DNA of 64,000 nucleotides from Saccharum officinarum. Lineage: Eukaryota > Streptophyta > Magnoliopsida > Poales > Poaceae. The notes below the pieces were generated by a model that worked only from the letters and a program-made list of their open reading frames with translations, made no database searches and was not told where the DNA came from. The stretch covers positions 97,518,701 through 97,582,700 of the forward strand of contig CM036159.1 of the NCBI GenBank assembly GCA_020631735.1, given 5' to 3'. The first letter of the stretch is position 1. The number at the start of each line of letters is the position of its first letter. The position numbers were made by a program, and so were the translations under genes. Shown here piece after piece: positions 60,501-64,000 of this stretch.

Positions 60501-62789
60501 CACATCATTTGGAGCATCACAACTCAAGATATAAAAATAACAAGTAATCAAATGTAATTTTCCTTATTTAACAAGGTCAAATCAAAACCCTAAGAAAACA
60601 GTGAACAACTAGGGTGTTTAATATTTTTCCTAGCAATTACATGTCATCACAAAATTAACAAAACAAGAATCACTATTTTTGGAGTTCTAAAACTCCAGAT
60701 CTTGCTCTGGTTAGGTTTAGAGGCATTTTTAGAGCATTTTTAAAACTTAATAAATACATTAGAAAATACCTACAAACATGTAACATATTATGACTGCACT
60801 GCATAGATCTCTTCACAAGGTTTCCAAAAGGTCCACATTTGCTATTTTTGGAATTACCTAGCTTGAGATATGAATTTTAGAAGATTTACATGAAATGGAA
60901 ATTAAAAATCAGAATTAAAACCACCCTTAACCGCATCTGCTAGGCGCACCCGAAAACATACCCAAACAGCCACCGCCTTAACTGACATGCGGGACCTACT
61001 ACCCGGTTGGACCCACCTGTCACTCACACCAGGGAAGACAGAGAGAGGGGAGATCGCCCCCTTCCTCTGGACGCCGGGAAAACAGGGGAAAGCCGCCGGA
61101 GTTCGCTGCTCCGAGCGATGAGGACCTCACCGGCGTCGCGGAAGCGGCGGGGAAGGACCGCGGTGCTTGGGCGCACCCGCCGGTGGCCTCGGCATGGCCT
61201 GGGGTGGCTCGTGACCACCTGCCCACGGTGACCGGCGGTGCTGCCGCGGCGGCTCCGGCGCTAGAGCTTGCCGGCGGCCAACGGGACCGAGGAAGGGGTG
61301 CTTCGCGGGCGGTGTGAAGGGAGGAAGATGGTGCTCCGCTCGGCTGAGGACGAGGAGGGTCGTGGCGGAGGAATGCCGACGGCCTGGAGCTCGGCATGGC
61401 CGGCTATGGCGGAGCGCGCTCGCGCAGCACGAGGAAGGGAGCGGAAAGCAGCAGAGAGCGAGCCAGCGAGGGCGACGAGCTCAGTGACTCCACATTAGAG
61501 CAGAGCCGAGAGGGAGGAGGCTGGGCACGCGTCGGGGCGACGGGGCGCTGCTGTCCTGCATGGTGGCCACGCGCTCCCGCACGTGGCATTTCGTCGAACA
61601 GGTGGCGAGCAACGGTGCGGCCGGTGTGGGGCGTGTTTTTGGGTCGTTTCCAGGCTGAATCAGCGAACGGGCCAAAAATGAAGTTTTATCTACTCCTCAT
61701 GCTCTCCAACTTTGATTAAGGTAGCTCGGCCTGTAGAGCAATAGATTAGCGGGTAATTAGTCCCCAATATGGCAATGTCAATGTTTTGAAAATGGTCACG
61801 GAATCTCGCCTTCGGAGGTCAAAACTCGGTCAAACTCAGTGCAACTTTTTGCATGCTCTTCTCCATAATATAACCTTCAACTTTTATTTTTGGACCAACT
61901 CAAGTTGCTTAACAAATTTTGGAGAACGCGGAATGCCAATGTCGACAACACCGAAATCAGGGATTAAAATGGCTAAGTGCTGAAATCAGCCCTAAAACTG
62001 ACTTGTGAGCCCTGTTTGAGCATGTTCCACACATTTTCATGACTTGACTCTTAAATAAAGTTTGTTCCTTATTAAATTCCCTACAAATTTGTCAAAGGGT
62101 GCACAGTCATGCAAAGCTTCTAGGTCACACTTTTGAAATGGTCAAACCACAGGGCTCCAGGGCCCATACATGGTCAACCACCAATTAGAAGCATAATTAG
62201 GCAAAATGATCAACATGAACATTGTTCCATTAAGTGTCCTAAATGTAGTTAAGGTGTTGTAGAGGCCAAACATACACACCATGCATAGGTTGCACAAAAG
62301 TGTAGGCCTCACATGCCTTGAAACATAGAATTCAGTGAAATGCTATAGTTGTTTCATGTGGTTGTTTCAAGATACATGCTACCCATGTTTCCCTAGGTTG
62401 TTCCACATGTTGCAAAGGTTTGTTGCACATGTTGCATTTATATGTTGCATAAACACTAGTTCCCATGGGATGTAAGGCATGTTTCAGTTATAATCCAAAC
62501 AAGCATATAACTCATCATTTCATGTGACTTTTTGATTCCAAACTTCATGAAACTTTTCCAAGGATCAATATAGATAGTTATTGATGTGAGACATGTGAAG
62601 ATACTTTGATAACAACACCCAAGCATATATCTTTTAATTGAGCCTATATGTAAGCAAGGGTACAATATCCAAGTTTTAGGTTAGGGTTTATTTCTATAGG
62701 TTTGACTTTGGCATCATCATCTCCACTAATCTATCATGTTTGAGCTTAAACCCACTACTTAATTGGTGATAAACACCTGGGGTGTTACA
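57591..62789 (-). repeat. LTR copy 2 (5' LTR in element orientation)
   Basis: It has 5,199 bp, with the offset from copy 1 constant at 9,673. Differences from copy 1 include positions 58151 (C for A) and ten transitions. Confidence 0.95.
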
Positions 62790-62794
62790 ACTAA

Positions 62795-64000
62795 CTCTGG
62801 CTAGATTGAGAACGGTGATCGGTTGAACTTTGGCCGTCAGTCGGTTGATGGACACCGAAGCCGTCGGGTTCAGGGTTCAGACGGAGGCGGTGTCGTGGCG
62901 ACCGGGCAGAACGGTGCTGCCGCGTGGCGCCCGCGCTCTGCCAGCGTCTCCACGTCGTGAGTCCAGGCGCGGAGGTGAAGACCGAGCCGACACCATGCCT
63001 CCCACTCACTCGCGCTCGCCATCCCCATTCACTTCTCGCTCTTGCCGTGTTCACCGAGGCGCAAAACGGAGGCGCCATTGCCGCCGCACCCTTCCCCGTG
63101 GTCGCGCGAGCTCGCCGTCACACCACGGCCACCCAAACCCCGTCCATCGCTCTGCCAGAGTCCCCTCTACCTCCTCCATCCTTTACCTGAACCAATCGTG
63201 CGGAGGTGAGAGTGAATTTCCATTTCCGCCACCGTGAGACCTCGCCGGCGTGTCGTCCGCACGGCGGCTCACCGTGGCCAGCTCACTACCATTACTCTCC
63301 ATCCTTGCTAACTCTTGTTTCGGGTTCCGGGTTGCGTAGAGAAGCTTAGGGTATGGTGTTACCGGTAGTGGTGGACGGTCCACGCCGGAACACGATCGTG
63401 CGCTGTCGTGCCATGGCCGCCGATTCGGTGCTCACGCGGCCAGCTGCATTCGCCCCACCTCTATCCGTGTCCTACGCATGAATAGATCCGCCATCTCCTC
63501 TAGAAGCCATAGCACGCCCAATCTAGGTCCCTTGCTCCTAGAGCTCGCCGGAGCGCCACCGGGTGCCGCCTCCGAGCCACGGTCGCCATGGCCGTCGTAG
63601 CTAGGTTGGGTTAGGATCAGACCAGCTAGGTTCGGTCGATGCGGAAAGTCACGAGGAACCCATCGGTGATCTTCCCGTCACCGGAGACGCCGTCGTCGGC
63701 GAGCTAGAGCTCGCCGGAGTCGCGGCCGTCTCCTCCCCTCCGCTCTTCTCTCTATGGCCTGCGGGCCCACGCTGTCAGCCCCCCGCGCGCGCGGGACGGC
63801 CTGAGCAGGCCGCGCGCGAAGTTGGGCCACGCCGCGAGTGTTGGGCCGCGTCGGCTTTGCAGGCCGGCCCGGTAGAAGGGTTGGATTTAGTTTTTGTTTT
63901 CCTTTTTATATTTTGTCACAGTTTTAGATAAGTTTTGGAAAATGTAGATCTAGGGTTTTACTTGCCCAAAAATATTGAGATAAATTTTGTTAGGATCTAC
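62795..64000 (+). mobile_element. Large LTR (outer), continuation beyond the insertion
   Basis: It continues the LTR that begins at 47092, after the duplicated ACTAA. It becomes GC-rich (about 62880-63880) and then AT-rich toward the window end. It runs out of the window, so its length exceeds 2 kb and its interior is unseen. Overlapping GC-rich frames here (for example 62830-63237) are not supported as genes. Confidence 0.65.

Larger units (their letters stand above)
47918..62789 (-). mobile_element. Complete non-autonomous LTR retrotransposon with 5.2-kb LTRs (LARD type)
   Basis: Two direct repeats of 5,199 bp (47918-53116 and 57591-62789) flank 4,474 bp. ACTAA directly flanks the whole element (47913-47917 and 62790-62794). 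On the minus strand the LTRs start TGTAACACCCC and end CCGTTACA. Two bases inside the minus-strand 5' LTR is TGGTATCGGAGC (57577-57588), one mismatch from the usual initiator-Met tRNA primer site. A polypurine tract AAGGGGGGAGGGC lies directly next to the other LTR (53117-53129). I counted 11 substitutions and no indels between the LTRs. The interior has no recognisable gag, protease, integrase, RT or RNase H. Size, long LTRs and an empty interior fit large retrotransposon derivatives (LARDs), which depend on a Gypsy partner in trans. Confidence 0.93.

Noticed and set aside
47918..62789. Segmental duplication of host DNA as an explanation for the 5.2-kb direct repeats
   Set aside because: TG...CA ends, ACTAA target duplication, primer-binding site and polypurine tract show that they are LTRs.

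Overview
The window is nuclear DNA from a grass, most likely a panicoid (sorghum, sugarcane or maize lineage). The evidence is dense TIR-MITE families typical of grasses, very GC-rich coding exons, Copia, RTE, CACTA and Helitron elements, and a DICER-LIKE 1 gene start whose protein looks grass-like. A run of exactly 100 Ns (24291-24390) marks a scaffold gap. Nearly everything is transposon-derived. Only two host-gene loci are recognisable, plus one captured gene fragment.

Layout. 1-7.5 kb: GC-rich noncoding DNA, then two Helitrons, one inside the other (2301-5822), a strong hairpin (5855-5950) and MITEs. 7.5-10 kb: a decayed Copia element with a duplicated 5' segment. 10-16.9 kb: unassigned GC-rich DNA holding six or more MITEs. 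16.9-20.2 kb: a long inverted-repeat element that carries three correctly spliced exons of a PLAC8/MCA-type gene. Its right arm ends about 0.3 kb before a two-exon DUF506 (PDDEXK-like) gene (20518-21532). An RTE-type LINE fragment lies in the 3' flank of that gene. 24.4-28.4 kb: a decayed Ty1/Copia element. 28.4-29.2 kb: a TIR element with internal palindromes. 30.0-31.2 kb (minus strand): the first two coding exons of DCL1, with a one-base deletion in the Walker A lysine codon and no later exons visible. 33.2-34.4 kb: a complete 1.17-kb non-autonomous CACTA element with a CGA target duplication. 35.4-36.9 kb: a MITE cluster. 39.0-45.5 kb: a run of minus-strand Helitrons, each abutting the 5' end of the previous one.

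45.7-64 kb is a set of nested insertions. A Helitron start is interrupted by a Copia LTR (45699). That is interrupted by a large LTR (47092). That in turn is interrupted by a complete 14.9-kb retroelement (47918-62789). This last element has two LTRs of 5,199 bp each, an ACTAA target duplication, a minus-strand primer-binding site and polypurine tract, and a 4.5-kb interior without recognisable gag-pol. It is a very young, non-autonomous element of the LARD type and is the most striking object here.

There is no operon-like cooperation among genes. The biological theme is layered transposition, gene-fragment capture, and possible effects of insertions on the DUF506 and DCL1 loci. Function calls rest on protein and motif recognition by eye; no database search was possible.
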